Numbered from the stretch's first letter, positions 16,084 to 24,972 are shown. The stretch is 32,357 nucleotides of DNA from an uncultured Blautia sp. (GCA_937893675.1 CALBGI010000040.1:1-32357), one strand, 5' to 3'. Notes: generated by a model from the sequence alone, not told the origin. Program-made: numbers and translations.

Positions 16084-17848
16084 ACAAAGTGATCTCAGCG
16101 GCAGTGCTTCCGGTGGCGTCATCCTCTGCGTGGATATTTGTCGCAAAAAAGCAGGTGCGGTTTTGGGCCTCCACAAAGCCGACGAACCAGCCATTTACAT
16201 CCTGCCCGTTGACAGCGCCGGTTCCTGTTTTGCCGTAAAGGGCGTTGGAACCAGAAGCGGAGAGGAAAAGCGCATCCTTTACAGCCTGGATATGCTCCAA
16301 AGCGAATGGCAGATCGTTCTGATAAAGGGAAACCAGAAGCGCTACCTGCTCTGCCGGAGAAATTTTCAGGGAGGATTCCATCCAGTAGGAGGAAAGCGCT
16401 CCGCGGATCGTTTCGTTGCCATATCCGATGGAATGGAGATAGGATTGAAGTGCTTTCCTTCCAAGCTGCCTGTCCAGAGTCTGGAAATACCAGTTGACCG
16501 AGGCGGCCATGGCGGACTGCAAGGTCTGGTCTTTATTCCAGGCTTCAAAGGGATAGGGGGTTTTATCCCAGGGAAGCGTGGATGCTTCCGATGAAATGAT
16601 CCCGGCATCCAGGGCAAAAAGCGCGTCGTATATTTTGTAGGTGGAATTGGGCGCAGAACGCACAGCCGCAGCCTCTCTGTCGCTGACCAGCCAGTGGTCT
16701 TTTTGTAAATCGTAGAGCACAAAGCTTCCGGTATAGGCGCCGAATTTCCCGGAGACATCTATTGTGGAGATTTTGTCCTCGGAGATGTTCCAGATGTAGT
16801 TTGGATTTTCTGCTGCCCGGGCAGACAGAAAAGGCGTAAATCCCAGAAGAAGCAGCGCGGTCAGTACAAAGGCAGTCATACCCTTGAGTTTCTTTTTTAC
16901 AGTCGGTTTCTCATAGGACACAATGTTGAGGATCCTTCGTGTGATCTGTTTTTTGCTTCCGCCAAGCTCAGCTGCAAAAGGAAAGGAAGAAAGAGAAACC
17001 TTTTCTGCAAAATGCAGGAGCGTGTTTCCGTAATCGGGATAGGCGTTTTCGTCAAGCAGCCTGAGAACGGCGGTGTCACAGGCAATTTCCCTGTCATTGC
17101 CCATTTCCCTCAGCGCATACCACACCAGGGGGTGGAACCAGTATATTGTTTTGGCCAGGTTCATGAAAAAACCGATCCAGGCATCTTTGTGCCGGTAGTG
17201 CTGCAGCTCATGCAGGAGCATGTACCGCATGTCCGTTTCGCGATAGTCCGAAATCAGGTGAATGGGAAGATAGATACCGGGCCTCAGACATCCTGCCATT
17301 ACGGGGGATTTCAAAAAGGCAGTGCTGTAAATGGGAAGGTTTTTGTGAATGTCAAGCTCGTTTAAGCAGCTTTGGTATAATCTGCGCACTCTGGGATTCT
17401 GAAGGGGGAGAGCCGATTTTTTTAAGGCGCGGAAGCGAAGCCAGGACCGAAACAGCAGGAGCAGCATGACAAGGATGCCTGCAATCCATATTCCAAAGAG
17501 GAGATTGCCGACCGCGGAGGCAGTTTTCTTATCAACAGAAAGGGCGAAGTCGTTCATCCAGTCCCCGGCCGCAGCGGGATTCTGGTCAATTGCCTGCCGC
17601 GCAGTGTTTTCGCCAGGGGAAGCGGCAGAGTATCCAAGATTTTTCAGCCAGGAGAAAATTTCGGGAAAGCCCATGAGAGGAAGGGGAAGGAAAGGAACTG
17701 CCAAAAGTCCGAGCAGCAGAAACCACAGATGATACTGCATCCGGCTGGAAAGGCTCTTTTGGAACCCTTTTTTGGCAAGCAGGAGAATTCCGATGGCACC
17801 GCAGAGAACGAGATTGCACAGGCCAAAGCGTATCATAAAATCATCCAT
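16052..17848 (-). CDS. blaR1: BlaR1/MecR1-type beta-lactam sensor-transducer
   Basis: 598 aa from the ATG at 17848, which has AAGGAGAAG upstream. Earlier in-frame starts lie inside blaI and are less likely. The N-terminal half has four hydrophobic membrane segments and an M56 metalloprotease motif HELQH (His213, Glu214, His217). A final membrane helix (about 318-336) leads to an extracellular class D-like penicillin-sensing domain: S402-T-Y-K405 is the acylated serine motif, followed by YGN and KTG (in GKTGTG). Beta-lactam acylation outside activates the zinc protease inside, which leads to loss of BlaI repression. The gene overlaps blaI by 8 bp and is co-transcribed with it. Its 3' end overlaps the convergent PBP-partner gene by 32 bp. 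All key residues are present. Confidence 0.9.
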   Translation of the reverse strand: MDDFMIRFGLCNLVLCGAIGILLLAKKGFQKSLSSRMQYHLWFLLLGLLAVPFLPLPLMGFPEIFSWLKNLGYSAASPGENTARQAIDQNPAAAGDWMNDFALSVDKKTASAVGNLLFGIWIAGILVMLLLLFRSWLRFRALKKSALPLQNPRVRRLYQSCLNELDIHKNLPIYSTAFLKSPVMAGCLRPGIYLPIHLISDYRETDMRYMLLHELQHYRHKDAWIGFFMNLAKTIYWFHPLVWYALREMGNDREIACDTAVLRLLDENAYPDYGNTLLHFAEKVSLSSFPFAAELGGSKKQITRRILNIVSYEKPTVKKKLKGMTAFVLTALLLLGFTPFLSARAAENPNYIWNISEDKISTIDVSGKFGAYTGSFVLYDLQKDHWLVSDREAAAVRSAPNSTYKIYDALFALDAGIISSEASTLPWDKTPYPFEAWNKDQTLQSAMAASVNWYFQTLDRQLGRKALQSYLHSIGYGNETIRGALSSYWMESSLKISPAEQVALLVSLYQNDLPFALEHIQAVKDALFLSASGSNALYGKTGTGAVNGQDVNGWFVGFVEAQNRTCFFATNIHAEDDATGSTAAEITLSILSALSVWE

Positions 17849-18236
17849 GGGAATCTTCTCCTTTTGGCGTGCGTCTGGCAAGCAGGGATCTGAGCTGGTC
17901 GATTTCTGCTTCAGACAGTTTATCGTTTTCCAGATATGCGGAAAGCATGGAGGTGATATTTCCGCCATAGTAGCGTTTCAAAAAAGTACGGCTTTCCTGT
18001 CCGATATAATCACGTTCTTTTACAAGGGGGGTATAGACAAAGACACGGCCTTGTTTTTCGTAGGTCAGAACGCCCTTTGTCACAAGGCGCTTGATCAGGG
18101 TCTGTATGGTTTTGGGGCTCCAGCTGGTGGTCCGAAGGAGCCGGTCAGTGATCTCGGTTGTGCTGATGGGGGCGTGCTTCCATATGATTTTCATAACCTC
18201 AAATTCAGCCTCTGAGATTTGCGGAAGAGCGTTCAT
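17841..18236 (-). CDS. blaI: BlaI/MecI family transcriptional repressor
   Basis: 131 aa, close to the usual length for the family (about 120-130). The start is the ATG at 18236 (MNALPQISEAEFEVMKIIW), preceded by AGGAGG. The N-terminal winged helix includes ITDRLLRTTSWSPKTIQTLI (recognition region) and a wing ending VFVYTPLV. The C-terminal half (about 85-120, SMLSAYLENDKLSEAEIDQL) is the dimerisation and cleavage region. It should repress the PBP promoter at 12622-12650 through the two operators there. It lies upstream of blaR1 in one operon with an 8-bp overlap. Confidence 0.92.
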   Translation of the reverse strand: MNALPQISEAEFEVMKIIWKHAPISTTEITDRLLRTTSWSPKTIQTLIKRLVTKGVLTYEKQGRVFVYTPLVKERDYIGQESRTFLKRYYGGNITSMLSAYLENDKLSEAEIDQLRSLLARRTPKGEDSHG

Positions 18237-18317
18237 GTTTTTCCTCCTGAAATGGCAGCGCCCGTGTATTGGAAGATGCGGTCTCTTGTACACGGATGCT
18301 GCGGATGTGATAAACAT

Positions 18318-18346
18318 ATTATAGCGGCTGCGCGGGAAACCGTCAA
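18318..18346 (-). promoter_or_regulatory. Promoter of the blaI-blaR1 operon
   Basis: On the minus strand, TTGACG (18346-18341) and TATAAT (18323-18318) are separated by 17 bp, a near-perfect sigma-A promoter about 80 nt upstream of the blaI start. No copy of the TACATATGTA-type operator is visible within it. Confidence 0.75.
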
Positions 18347-18350
18347 TTTG

Positions 18351-18380
18351 AAATACATTGGCCCGTGTAAAATTGTATTT
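18351..18380. promoter_or_regulatory. Inverted repeat upstream of the blaI promoter
   Basis: AAATACA (18351-18357) and TGTATTT (18374-18380) form perfect 7-bp arms separated by 16 bp. The repeat lies between the -35 of blaI and the -35 of the divergent permease promoter. It could bind a regulator of either operon; the TACA/TGTA half-sites would suit BlaI at unusual spacing. Confidence 0.35.
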
Positions 18381-18390
18381 TGAAAAAACA

Positions 18391-18419
18391 TTGATTCCAC
18401 GGCATGACAATGGTAACAT
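18391..18419 (+). promoter_or_regulatory. Probable promoter of the NCS2 permease gene
   Basis: TTGATT (18391-18396) and TAACAT (18414-18419) are separated by 17 bp. The leader to the start codon is only about 45 nt, too short for a purine riboswitch. Confidence 0.45.
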
Positions 18420-18472
18420 AAGACTGTGGTAGAAAATATTGCCAAAAAATTTCATTTTAGGAGGAAAGAGTA

Positions 18473-19879
18473 ATGAAAAAGGCGCAAGGTTATTCCAGTC
18501 CATATGAGCTGGAAGGCAGGATCCCTCTGGGACAGGCGATCTTATTTGGCCTTCAGCATGTTATGGCCATGTTTGTGGGAAACCTGACCCCGGTGCTGCT
18601 GATCACAGGCGCATGTGCGCTGGACGGCGGCCTGCAGCTTAAGATTATTCAGAACGCAATGCTGGTTGCAGGGCTTGTCACATTGGTGCAGCTTTTCACG
18701 ATTGGGCCGGTTGGCGCAAGACTTCCTATTGTTATGGGAACAAGCTCCGGATTTATCGGAGTGTGCAGCGGTGTGGCATCCACCATGGGACAGGGGATCG
18801 TCACCTACGGAGCAATCATTTTTGCAAGCTTTATTGGCGGTCTGTTTGAGGGTGTGCTTGGATTTTTCCTGAAGCCGCTCCGCCGTTTTTTCCCGTCCCT
18901 GGTAACCGGTACGGTGGTAATGGCGATCGGTCTCTCTCTGATTTCGGTCGGGATCAATTCCTTCGGAGGCGGAAACAACAATGGAGATTTCGGCTCCCTT
19001 CCCAATCTGTTTGTGGGAACGGTGGTTCTGCTTACCATCGTTCTTTTGAAGCATTTTACCAAGGGGATCACCAGCACGGCATCCATTCTGATCGGAATTA
19101 TTGTGGGCTATATTGTCTGCGGGATCATGGGAATGGTGCTGCCGACTACATACGAGGTTGTGGATCCCGCTACACAGGAGACCGTAACAAAAACCTGTTC
19201 CTGGGTTCTTGACTTTTCCAAGGTAAGCGAGGCAAGCTGGTTTGCGGTTCCGGCGCTGATGCCCTTTGGATTCAGCAAGGACATGATCGACTTACGGGCG
19301 ATCCTTCCGATCATGATCATGTTTATCGTAACGGCAGTGGAGACCATTGGAGATACCTCCGGTATCACCGAGGGCGGCCTTGGAAGAGAGGCGACAGACA
19401 AGGAGCTGGCAGGTTCGGTTATCTGCGACGGACTTGGTTCCTCCTTCGGCGCTGTTTTTGGCGTTCTGCCGAATACCTCTTTCAGCCAGAATGTGGGACT
19501 CATCGGGATGACAAAGATCGTCAATCTGTTTGCGATTTCCACGGGCGCTGTTTTCCTGGTGCTCTGCGGTCTGTTTCCCAAGCTTGCGGCACTGATACAG
19601 ATGATGCCGCAGAGTGTTCTTGGCGGTGCGGCGGTTATGATGTTTGCCTCTATTGTTGTCAGCGGTATTCAGCTTGTGACCAAGGAAGGCGTTGACAATC
19701 GCACGGTTACCATTGTGTCCGTGGCACTGGGACTTGGATATGGTATTGGCGCAAACACCGCGGTTCTTTCCAGCCTTCCGCAGTTTGTGGAGCTGATCTT
19801 CGGCGGTTCCGGAATCGTTCCGGCAGCGATCATTGCCATTATCCTGAATGTGGCGATTCCGAAAGAGAAGGGCAAATAA
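18473..19879 (+). CDS. NCS2-family purine (xanthine/uracil-type) permease
   Basis: 468 aa integral membrane protein with about 14 hydrophobic segments. Its RBS is AGGAGGAAAG. The first helix region (ILFGLQHVMAMFVGNLTPVLL) carries the QH of NCS2 carriers. The family signature appears as QNVGLIGMTKI (Q-N-x-G-x4-T), and an ETIGDTSGI segment carries the substrate-binding Glu. These match the xanthine/uric acid branch better than the uracil branch, but substrate cannot be fixed from sequence alone. It imports a nucleobase with protons or Na+. It is divergent from blaI, stands alone, and is followed by a terminator. No salvage enzyme lies next to it. Confidence 0.87.
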   Translation: MKKAQGYSSPYELEGRIPLGQAILFGLQHVMAMFVGNLTPVLLITGACALDGGLQLKIIQNAMLVAGLVTLVQLFTIGPVGARLPIVMGTSSGFIGVCSGVASTMGQGIVTYGAIIFASFIGGLFEGVLGFFLKPLRRFFPSLVTGTVVMAIGLSLISVGINSFGGGNNNGDFGSLPNLFVGTVVLLTIVLLKHFTKGITSTASILIGIIVGYIVCGIMGMVLPTTYEVVDPATQETVTKTCSWVLDFSKVSEASWFAVPALMPFGFSKDMIDLRAILPIMIMFIVTAVETIGDTSGITEGGLGREATDKELAGSVICDGLGSSFGAVFGVLPNTSFSQNVGLIGMTKIVNLFAISTGAVFLVLCGLFPKLAALIQMMPQSVLGGAAVMMFASIVVSGIQLVTKEGVDNRTVTIVSVALGLGYGIGANTAVLSSLPQFVELIFGGSGIVPAAIIAIILNVAIPKEKGK

Positions 19880-19906
19880 ACGTTATATTTCAAAAGGATG
19901 AACGAG

Positions 19907-19937
19907 AACAGGGATGCTTAAAAAGTGTCCCTGTTTT
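19907..19937 (+). terminator. Rho-independent terminator after the permease gene
   Basis: The stem AACAGGGA/TCCCTGTT is extended by three more pairs including wobbles, with loop TTAAAAA, and is followed by TT and AAAT. It lies 28 nt after the permease stop. Confidence 0.65.
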
Positions 19938-19994
19938 AAATATACAGAAGCATTTGTGGGAATCATTTTAAAAAACGGCAAAGGAGAATGTTTT

Positions 19995-22900
19995 ATGTAC
20001 ATTGCTGACCTTCACATACACTCCCGGTATTCCCGGGCCACCAGCCGGGATTTGACGCCGGAACGTCTGGATCTGGGAGCCAGACAAAAAGGGATCCGCC
20101 TTCTGGGAACCGGGGATTTTACGCATCCGGCGTGGCGGAAGGAGCTTTGGGAGAAGCTGATTCCGGCGGAGGACGGGCTTTACCGTCTGCGCGAGGAGGA
20201 TGTCCTTGAGAAAGGTGTGGAGTCGGAGGAAAACCGCACAAGATTTGTGGTGACCGGAGAAATCAGCTCCATTTACAAGCAGGAGGGAAAGACGCGGAAA
20301 GTGCACAGTCTGATCCTGCTTCCGGGCCTTGACGCGGCAGATCAGCTGGCGGCAAAGCTGGAGGAGATCGGAAATATCCATTCCGACGGCCGTCCGATCC
20401 TGGGGCTGTCCTGCCATGATCTGCTGGAGATCATGCTGGATATCTGCCCGGAGGGAATCTTTGTTCCGGCACATATCTGGACGCCGCATTTTTCCATGTT
20501 CGGAGCCTGCTCCGGATTTGACAGTGTGGAGGAGTGCTTTGGAGATTTGTCACCCTATATTCATGCGGTGGAGACGGGACTTTCTTCTGACCCGCCCATG
20601 AACTGGCAGCTTTCCGCCCTGGATCGTTTTCAGCTGATTTCCAATTCTGACGCGCATTCTCCCGCAAAGCTTGGGCGGGAAGCAAATCTGCTGCGCGGGC
20701 CGCTGTCCTATGAAGGATTAAAAAAGGCTCTGGAGACGGGCGAAGGCCTGGAGGGCACCATTGAGTTTTTTCCGGAGGAGGGAAAATATCACTATGACGG
20801 CCACCGGAAATGTCATATCTGTCTGGAACCGGAGGAGGCGGTAAAATACGGCGGTATCTGTCCCGTGTGCGGCAAAAAACTGACCATGGGTGTTTCGCAC
20901 CGGATCCTGGAGCTGGCGGACCGGCCGCAGGGATATCTGCCGGAGAATCGCAAGGCCTTTGAGAGCCTTGTTCCGCTGGCGGAGGTCATTGCAGCCTCCA
21001 CCGGGCGTTCCGCTGCGTCGAAGAAGGTGCAGGAGGAATATTTCCGCATGGTGAGAACCCTTGGAAATGAGTTCTTCATTTTGAGAGAGCTTCCGCTGGA
21101 GGAGATCCGGAATCAGGCGGGCAGCAGGATCGCAGAGGGAATCCGGCGGCTGCGGGAGGGCCAGGTAAAGCGCATCCCGGGATTTGACGGAGAATACGGG
21201 ACCATACAGCTGTTTGATGCGGACGAGCTTGCAAATATGGAGGGGCAGATGAGCTTTGGCGGGCTGTTTGACGCAAAGGCAGATGCAGTCCGGGAAGGGA
21301 AAACAAAGACAGAAACCAGTCCGGACAGGGCGAAAGAAGCAGAGACATTGGAACCTTCCGGGGATTTTGCGGCACAGCCACAGGAAGATACAAGCATGGC
21401 AGGAGCAGCCCGAGAGGAAAACGCATCGGACAAAACCGCAGATTTCCTTTCCCGGCTGAATCCGGAGCAGAGACTGGCGGCAGAGCAGGCGGCCCGTTTT
21501 ATGGCTGTGATCGCAGGGCCGGGAACCGGAAAAACCGGCACGCTTGCGGCCAGAATCCGCTGTCTTATAGAAAAAAGAAAGGTAAAAGCATCCGAAATCA
21601 CCGCGGTGACCTTTACAAATCAGGCGGCAAAGGAGCTCCGGGAACGGCTGAAAAGGGAAATGCCCCATCGAAGGGCAGCGAGCCTTGTACAGGCAGGAAC
21701 CTTTCATTCGCTTTGCCTGAAGCTGCTCCAGAAAGCCGGAAAAAACATTTCTCTGGCGGATGAGGAGACAAAGCTGTTTTTGGCGGAGTCGATCCTGAAG
21801 GAGCAGGACGCAAAGCTTTTGCCGTCGGCTTTCCTCAGCATGGTCTCCAGAGAAAAGCTTCACATAGCAATGGAAGAAGAGCAGAAACAGAATGACATTT
21901 ACGAAGAAAATCCGGAATTTGAAGCAGCCTGTGCAGCCTATGGGAAACGGATGGAAGAAGAGGGGCTTTGGGATTTTGACGATCTTCTCATAGAGACAAA
22001 GCGCCTTCTGGATTGCAGTGAAGACCAGGATGCAGGACTTTGCCGCCAGTTTCGCTATCTTCTGGTGGACGAGTTCCAGGATATTGACGCGCTTCAATAT
22101 CAGCTGATCTGCCAGTGGAACCGGAATGGAAGAGAATTGTTTGTCATCGGAGATCCGGACCAGTCGATCTACGGATTCCGGGGAGCCGACCCTGCCTGTT
22201 TTTCCCGGATGCTTTTGGATTTTCCACAGACAGAGGTCATCAGGTTGAAAGAAAATTACCGCAGCACTTCCGAGATCCTGAGCGCTTCCGCAGAGCTGAT
22301 CGGGCATAATCCGGGCGGGGACAGAAGCCTGCATGCAGCAAAGGGAGCAGGCCTGCCGGTGCGGATCGTGGAGGCGTCAGGCAAACAGGGCGAAGGGATT
22401 TTTGCGGCAAGGGAGATCAACCGGATGATCGGCGGCATTGATATGCTGGACGCACAGGAAAAAGGATACGAGGATACCGCCGGAGGCAGGAGTTTTTCGG
22501 AGATTGCGGTCTTAGTGCGCACGAACCGTCAGGCGGAGGCCATGGAGGAGTACTTGAAAACGGAAGGAATCCCCTATGTTGTCCGCGGGAGAGGAACCTT
22601 TCTGGAAGCGCAGACCGTGAGAGAGGCGCTTGCTTATTTCAGAAAATCCGGCGAAGCAGAAGGATTGCGAAAGAAAAAGCCTGCCGTGCTTTTGCAGAGC
22701 TGGATGCAGGAAAAAGGACTTGCCGGCGACGAGCCTCTGCAGAAGCTTTGGAATATGGCGGTGTGTTATAAGACAATGGACGCGTTTTTGAATATGCTGG
22801 AGCTTGGAGAAGAGGGGGATCTGTGCCGCAGCGGAACCAGACACTACACGGCGGATGCGGTGTCCCTGATGACGCTTCACGCCTCCAAGGGACTGGAATT

Positions 22901-23162
22901 TCCGGCGGTGATCATCCCCTGGGTGAACCGTTACTCCATTCCAATGGAGAGCCGCAAAGAGGAAGCGCTGCAATCGCTGGAAGAGGAACGCCGTCTTCTC
23001 TATGTGGGAATGACAAGAGCGAAAGAAGAGCTGATCCTGGTGACTTCCGGGGAGCCGTCGGTGTTTCTTTCGGAAATTTCCGGGAAAGCAGCTGTGCGGG
23101 ACACGGCTCTGACGGCGCCGAAGGCAGTGGCCAGGCAGATGAGTCTGTTTGATTTTATATAG
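19995..23162 (+). CDS. Endonuclease Q-like PHP nuclease fused to a UvrD/PcrA-type helicase
   Basis: 1055 aa from the ATG at 19995, which has AAAGGAG upstream. An in-frame ATG at 19914 lies in the preceding terminator hairpin and is rejected. Residues 1-400 match EndoQ-type PHP proteins: ADLHIHSRYSRATS, LLGTGDFTHP, VPAHIWTPHFSMFG and ISNSDAHSPAKLG supply the metal ligands, followed by a zinc knuckle pair (Cys273/Cys276, Cys289/Cys292). A low-complexity linker (about 425-490) leads to an SF1A helicase: Walker A GPGTGKT (508-515), FTNQAAKEL, VDEFQD (Asp692, Glu693), IGDPDQSIYGFRG, LKENYRST, LMTLHASKGLEF and LLYVGMTRAKEEL. EndoQ cuts 5' of deaminated or abasic bases, so the fusion suggests nick-and-unwind repair of damaged DNA. 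This is inference. The gene converges on a response regulator gene with a 10-nt gap. Confidence 0.88.
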   Translation: MYIADLHIHSRYSRATSRDLTPERLDLGARQKGIRLLGTGDFTHPAWRKELWEKLIPAEDGLYRLREEDVLEKGVESEENRTRFVVTGEISSIYKQEGKTRKVHSLILLPGLDAADQLAAKLEEIGNIHSDGRPILGLSCHDLLEIMLDICPEGIFVPAHIWTPHFSMFGACSGFDSVEECFGDLSPYIHAVETGLSSDPPMNWQLSALDRFQLISNSDAHSPAKLGREANLLRGPLSYEGLKKALETGEGLEGTIEFFPEEGKYHYDGHRKCHICLEPEEAVKYGGICPVCGKKLTMGVSHRILELADRPQGYLPENRKAFESLVPLAEVIAASTGRSAASKKVQEEYFRMVRTLGNEFFILRELPLEEIRNQAGSRIAEGIRRLREGQVKRIPGFDGEYGTIQLFDADELANMEGQMSFGGLFDAKADAVREGKTKTETSPDRAKEAETLEPSGDFAAQPQEDTSMAGAAREENASDKTADFLSRLNPEQRLAAEQAARFMAVIAGPGTGKTGTLAARIRCLIEKRKVKASEITAVTFTNQAAKELRERLKREMPHRRAASLVQAGTFHSLCLKLLQKAGKNISLADEETKLFLAESILKEQDAKLLPSAFLSMVSREKLHIAMEEEQKQNDIYEENPEFEAACAAYGKRMEEEGLWDFDDLLIETKRLLDCSEDQDAGLCRQFRYLLVDEFQDIDALQYQLICQWNRNGRELFVIGDPDQSIYGFRGADPACFSRMLLDFPQTEVIRLKENYRSTSEILSASAELIGHNPGGDRSLHAAKGAGLPVRIVEASGKQGEGIFAAREINRMIGGIDMLDAQEKGYEDTAGGRSFSEIAVLVRTNRQAEAMEEYLKTEGIPYVVRGRGTFLEAQTVREALAYFRKSGEAEGLRKKKPAVLLQSWMQEKGLAGDEPLQKLWNMAVCYKTMDAFLNMLELGEEGDLCRSGTRHYTADAVSLMTLHASKGLEFPAVIIPWVNRYSIPMESRKEEALQSLEEERRLLYVGMTRAKEELILVTSGEPSVFLSEISGKAAVRDTALTAPKAVARQMSLFDFI

Positions 23163-23163
23163 A

Positions 23164-23181
23164 AACCGGCGGCTACCGGTT
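23164..23181. terminator. Short hairpin between convergent genes
   Basis: AACCGG (23164-23169) and CCGGTT (23176-23181) enclose a 6-nt loop that contains the stop codon of the response regulator. The T-runs on either side are poor, so it is a weak candidate for a shared terminator. Confidence 0.35.
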
Positions 23182-23793
23182 CTGATAATAAAACACTGCT
23201 ACCTGCGTCCGATCCCTAAGGGAAAGCTTATCCAGGATCTGACTGAGATAATTGCGCACAGTGCCCTCGCTCAAAAAGAGCTGAGCCGCAATCTCCTTAT
23301 TGCTCAATCCCTCGGCGATCAGCCGGATGATGGTGAGCTCCTTCTCGGTGATATCCCTGGAAGCGTAGTCAAAGGACGGCGCGCTCTGGATGAGGTGGGG
23401 GATTTTTGACACGATTTCGTGGCCGAATACCGTCTGCCCAAAGCACACGGCCCGAAGAGCGGGAACAATGCTCTCGTAATCCTGCTTCAGGAGATAGCCT
23501 TTGGCGCCAAGCTTTAGGGCCTTTACAATATATTCGTCATCGGAAAAGGTGGTAAGCAGCAGGATCCTGGAATCCGGAAATTCTTTCAGGACAGCTTCGG
23601 AGGCGCACAGCCCGTCTGTTTCTTTCATGCGGATATCCATAAGAAGTACATCAGGGCGGTGCTCCCGATAGAGGGACACCGCCTCTTTTCCGTCTGTGCC
23701 CACTGCGGCAACCGCAATGTCCTCGTTGGCCTCCAGTATGGTTTTCAGTGCCGCGGTGACCAGAATATCATCGTCTATAATTACAATTCTCAT
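23173..23793 (-). CDS. NarL/LuxR-family response regulator
   Basis: 206 aa from the ATG at 23793, which has AAAGGAGC upstream. The receiver domain has the acidic pair/triad DDD (7-9), phosphoacceptor Asp53 in LLMDIRM, a conserved Thr in LLLTTF and Lys in KGYLLK. The C-terminal LuxR-type helix-turn-helix is TIIRLIAEGLSNKEIAAQLF followed by SEGTVRNYLSQIL. It pairs with the histidine kinase directly upstream (1 nt between stop and start). The divergent ABC transporter 1.3 kb away is the likely target, through the TGACA/TGTCA boxes in the intergenic region; this is inference from similar DesR/LiaR-type layouts. Confidence 0.9.
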   Translation of the reverse strand: MRIVIIDDDILVTAALKTILEANEDIAVAAVGTDGKEAVSLYREHRPDVLLMDIRMKETDGLCASEAVLKEFPDSRILLLTTFSDDEYIVKALKLGAKGYLLKQDYESIVPALRAVCFGQTVFGHEIVSKIPHLIQSAPSFDYASRDITEKELTIIRLIAEGLSNKEIAAQLFLSEGTVRNYLSQILDKLSLRDRTQVAVFYYQNR

Positions 23794-23794
23794 A

Positions 23795-24907
23795 TCAGAA
23801 CGCTCCTTTTTTGGGTATGGTGATAAAAATTTTAAAGCCATTTTCTTGTATGACCTGAAAGGTTCCTCCCAGACTCAACGCCCGCTCCTTCATATTGGAA
23901 AGCCCTATGCCATCCGAGGCTTTCGTTTCTCTGGCAATAACAGAAGAAGGACTGCCTTCCCCGTTGTCCTCAATGCAAAGCTGGTAAAGCGCAGGATGCT
24001 CCCGCAGAAGGATCTGTACCCTGGTGGCATGGCTGTGACGGATAATGTTTGACAGCGCTTCTTTTACAATGCTGATCAGGCAGTATTTGACTTCCGTGGG
24101 AACCTCGTGGCTCATGTCAAAATGAAGCTGCACCGGACAGAACGTAAATTCCTGCAGCATGCTGTTCATGACTTCTTTTAGGTTTATGGACTCGTCATGG
24201 AGGTCGTGAACGCTGGTGCGGATGCTGTCCATGGCAGAGTCCAGCGAGGTATGGAGCTGCTCCAGCATGGGCGTGAGCGTTTCCTGGGTGTTGACTGTGC
24301 GGATAGCACCTACCATGAGGAGCGAGCGGGAAAGCACATGTCCCACATTGTCATGGATTTCCCGGGCAATGCGGTTTCGCTCCCGCAGGGTTGCCGTGTA
24401 GATCTGGGAATTTTGCTTTTCCGCAAGCGCCTGGTTCTTTTCGGCCAGAAGAAGGTTCCGCTCCTTGCTGTCGTCCCGGGTACTGCGAAATTCCCGAAGG
24501 AGCGATTCGTATTTTTCTGTGTGCTTCTGGAGCATCCAGGCAAGTGCGAAAAGGAGAAAGCCAAGAAAGATTTTTACCGGTACCGCCTGTTTTGCGCAGA
24601 GAAAAAATCCTGTGCAGACAAGCAGGCCGACAAAGGGAAGAACACGCTGTTTTTCCCGGAACAAAAGGTAGGCGGCTACAGGATAGAAACAGAAAAAGTC
24701 AGGGAGAACACAGGCTGCAATGAGAAAAAGGAGTAAAAGACCCAGGCGAAGTCCGGGTGTCTCCAGAAAATAGCAGGCACACAGAAGGATCAGCGTGCAG
24801 CAGAATGCCAGCACCAGGGAAAATCGGATATCGGTAAAAAACAGAAACGAGCAGCAGCCAAGGAGAAGCAGGAGCACATCCTGAAAATAATCTGCAGTGT
24901 CGGTCAT
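23795..24907 (-). CDS. Sensor histidine kinase (HisKA_3 / NarL-type)
   Basis: 370 aa. The start ATG has AAAGGAGG upstream. Residues 1-125 contain about five to six membrane helices with short loops and no large extracellular domain, typical of intramembrane or small-signal sensors. A coiled-coil linker (about 128-170) leads to the HisKA_3 dimerisation domain with REIHDNVGH, phospho-His185. The HATPase_c domain has the N-box EALSNIIRHS and the G-boxes DNGEGS and GIGLSNM. It phosphorylates the adjacent response regulator. The signal is unknown; the linked ABC exporter suggests envelope stress or a secreted peptide. Confidence 0.9.
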   Translation of the reverse strand: MTDTADYFQDVLLLLLGCCSFLFFTDIRFSLVLAFCCTLILLCACYFLETPGLRLGLLLLFLIAACVLPDFFCFYPVAAYLLFREKQRVLPFVGLLVCTGFFLCAKQAVPVKIFLGFLLFALAWMLQKHTEKYESLLREFRSTRDDSKERNLLLAEKNQALAEKQNSQIYTATLRERNRIAREIHDNVGHVLSRSLLMVGAIRTVNTQETLTPMLEQLHTSLDSAMDSIRTSVHDLHDESINLKEVMNSMLQEFTFCPVQLHFDMSHEVPTEVKYCLISIVKEALSNIIRHSHATRVQILLREHPALYQLCIEDNGEGSPSSVIARETKASDGIGLSNMKERALSLGGTFQVIQENGFKIFITIPKKGAF

Positions 24908-24943
24908 GGCAGTATCCTCCTTTTGGTTTGGCTATGATTCTCC

Positions 24944-24972
24944 ATTATAACCAAAAGAAAAAAGCAGGTAAA
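24944..24972 (-). promoter_or_regulatory. Promoter of the two-component operon
   Basis: On the minus strand, TTTACC (24972-24967) and TATAAT (24949-24944) have 17-bp spacing. The -10 box lies about 37 nt upstream of the kinase start codon. Confidence 0.55.

Noticed and set aside
18420..18472. Purine riboswitch before the NCS2 permease
   Set aside because: The leader is only about 45 nt and lacks the three-way-junction sequence pattern, so a riboswitch does not fit.
20718..22334. 538-aa minus-strand frame opposite the EndoQ-UvrD gene
   Set aside because: Antisense of a gene with clear PHP and helicase motifs; no RBS or recognisable domain.
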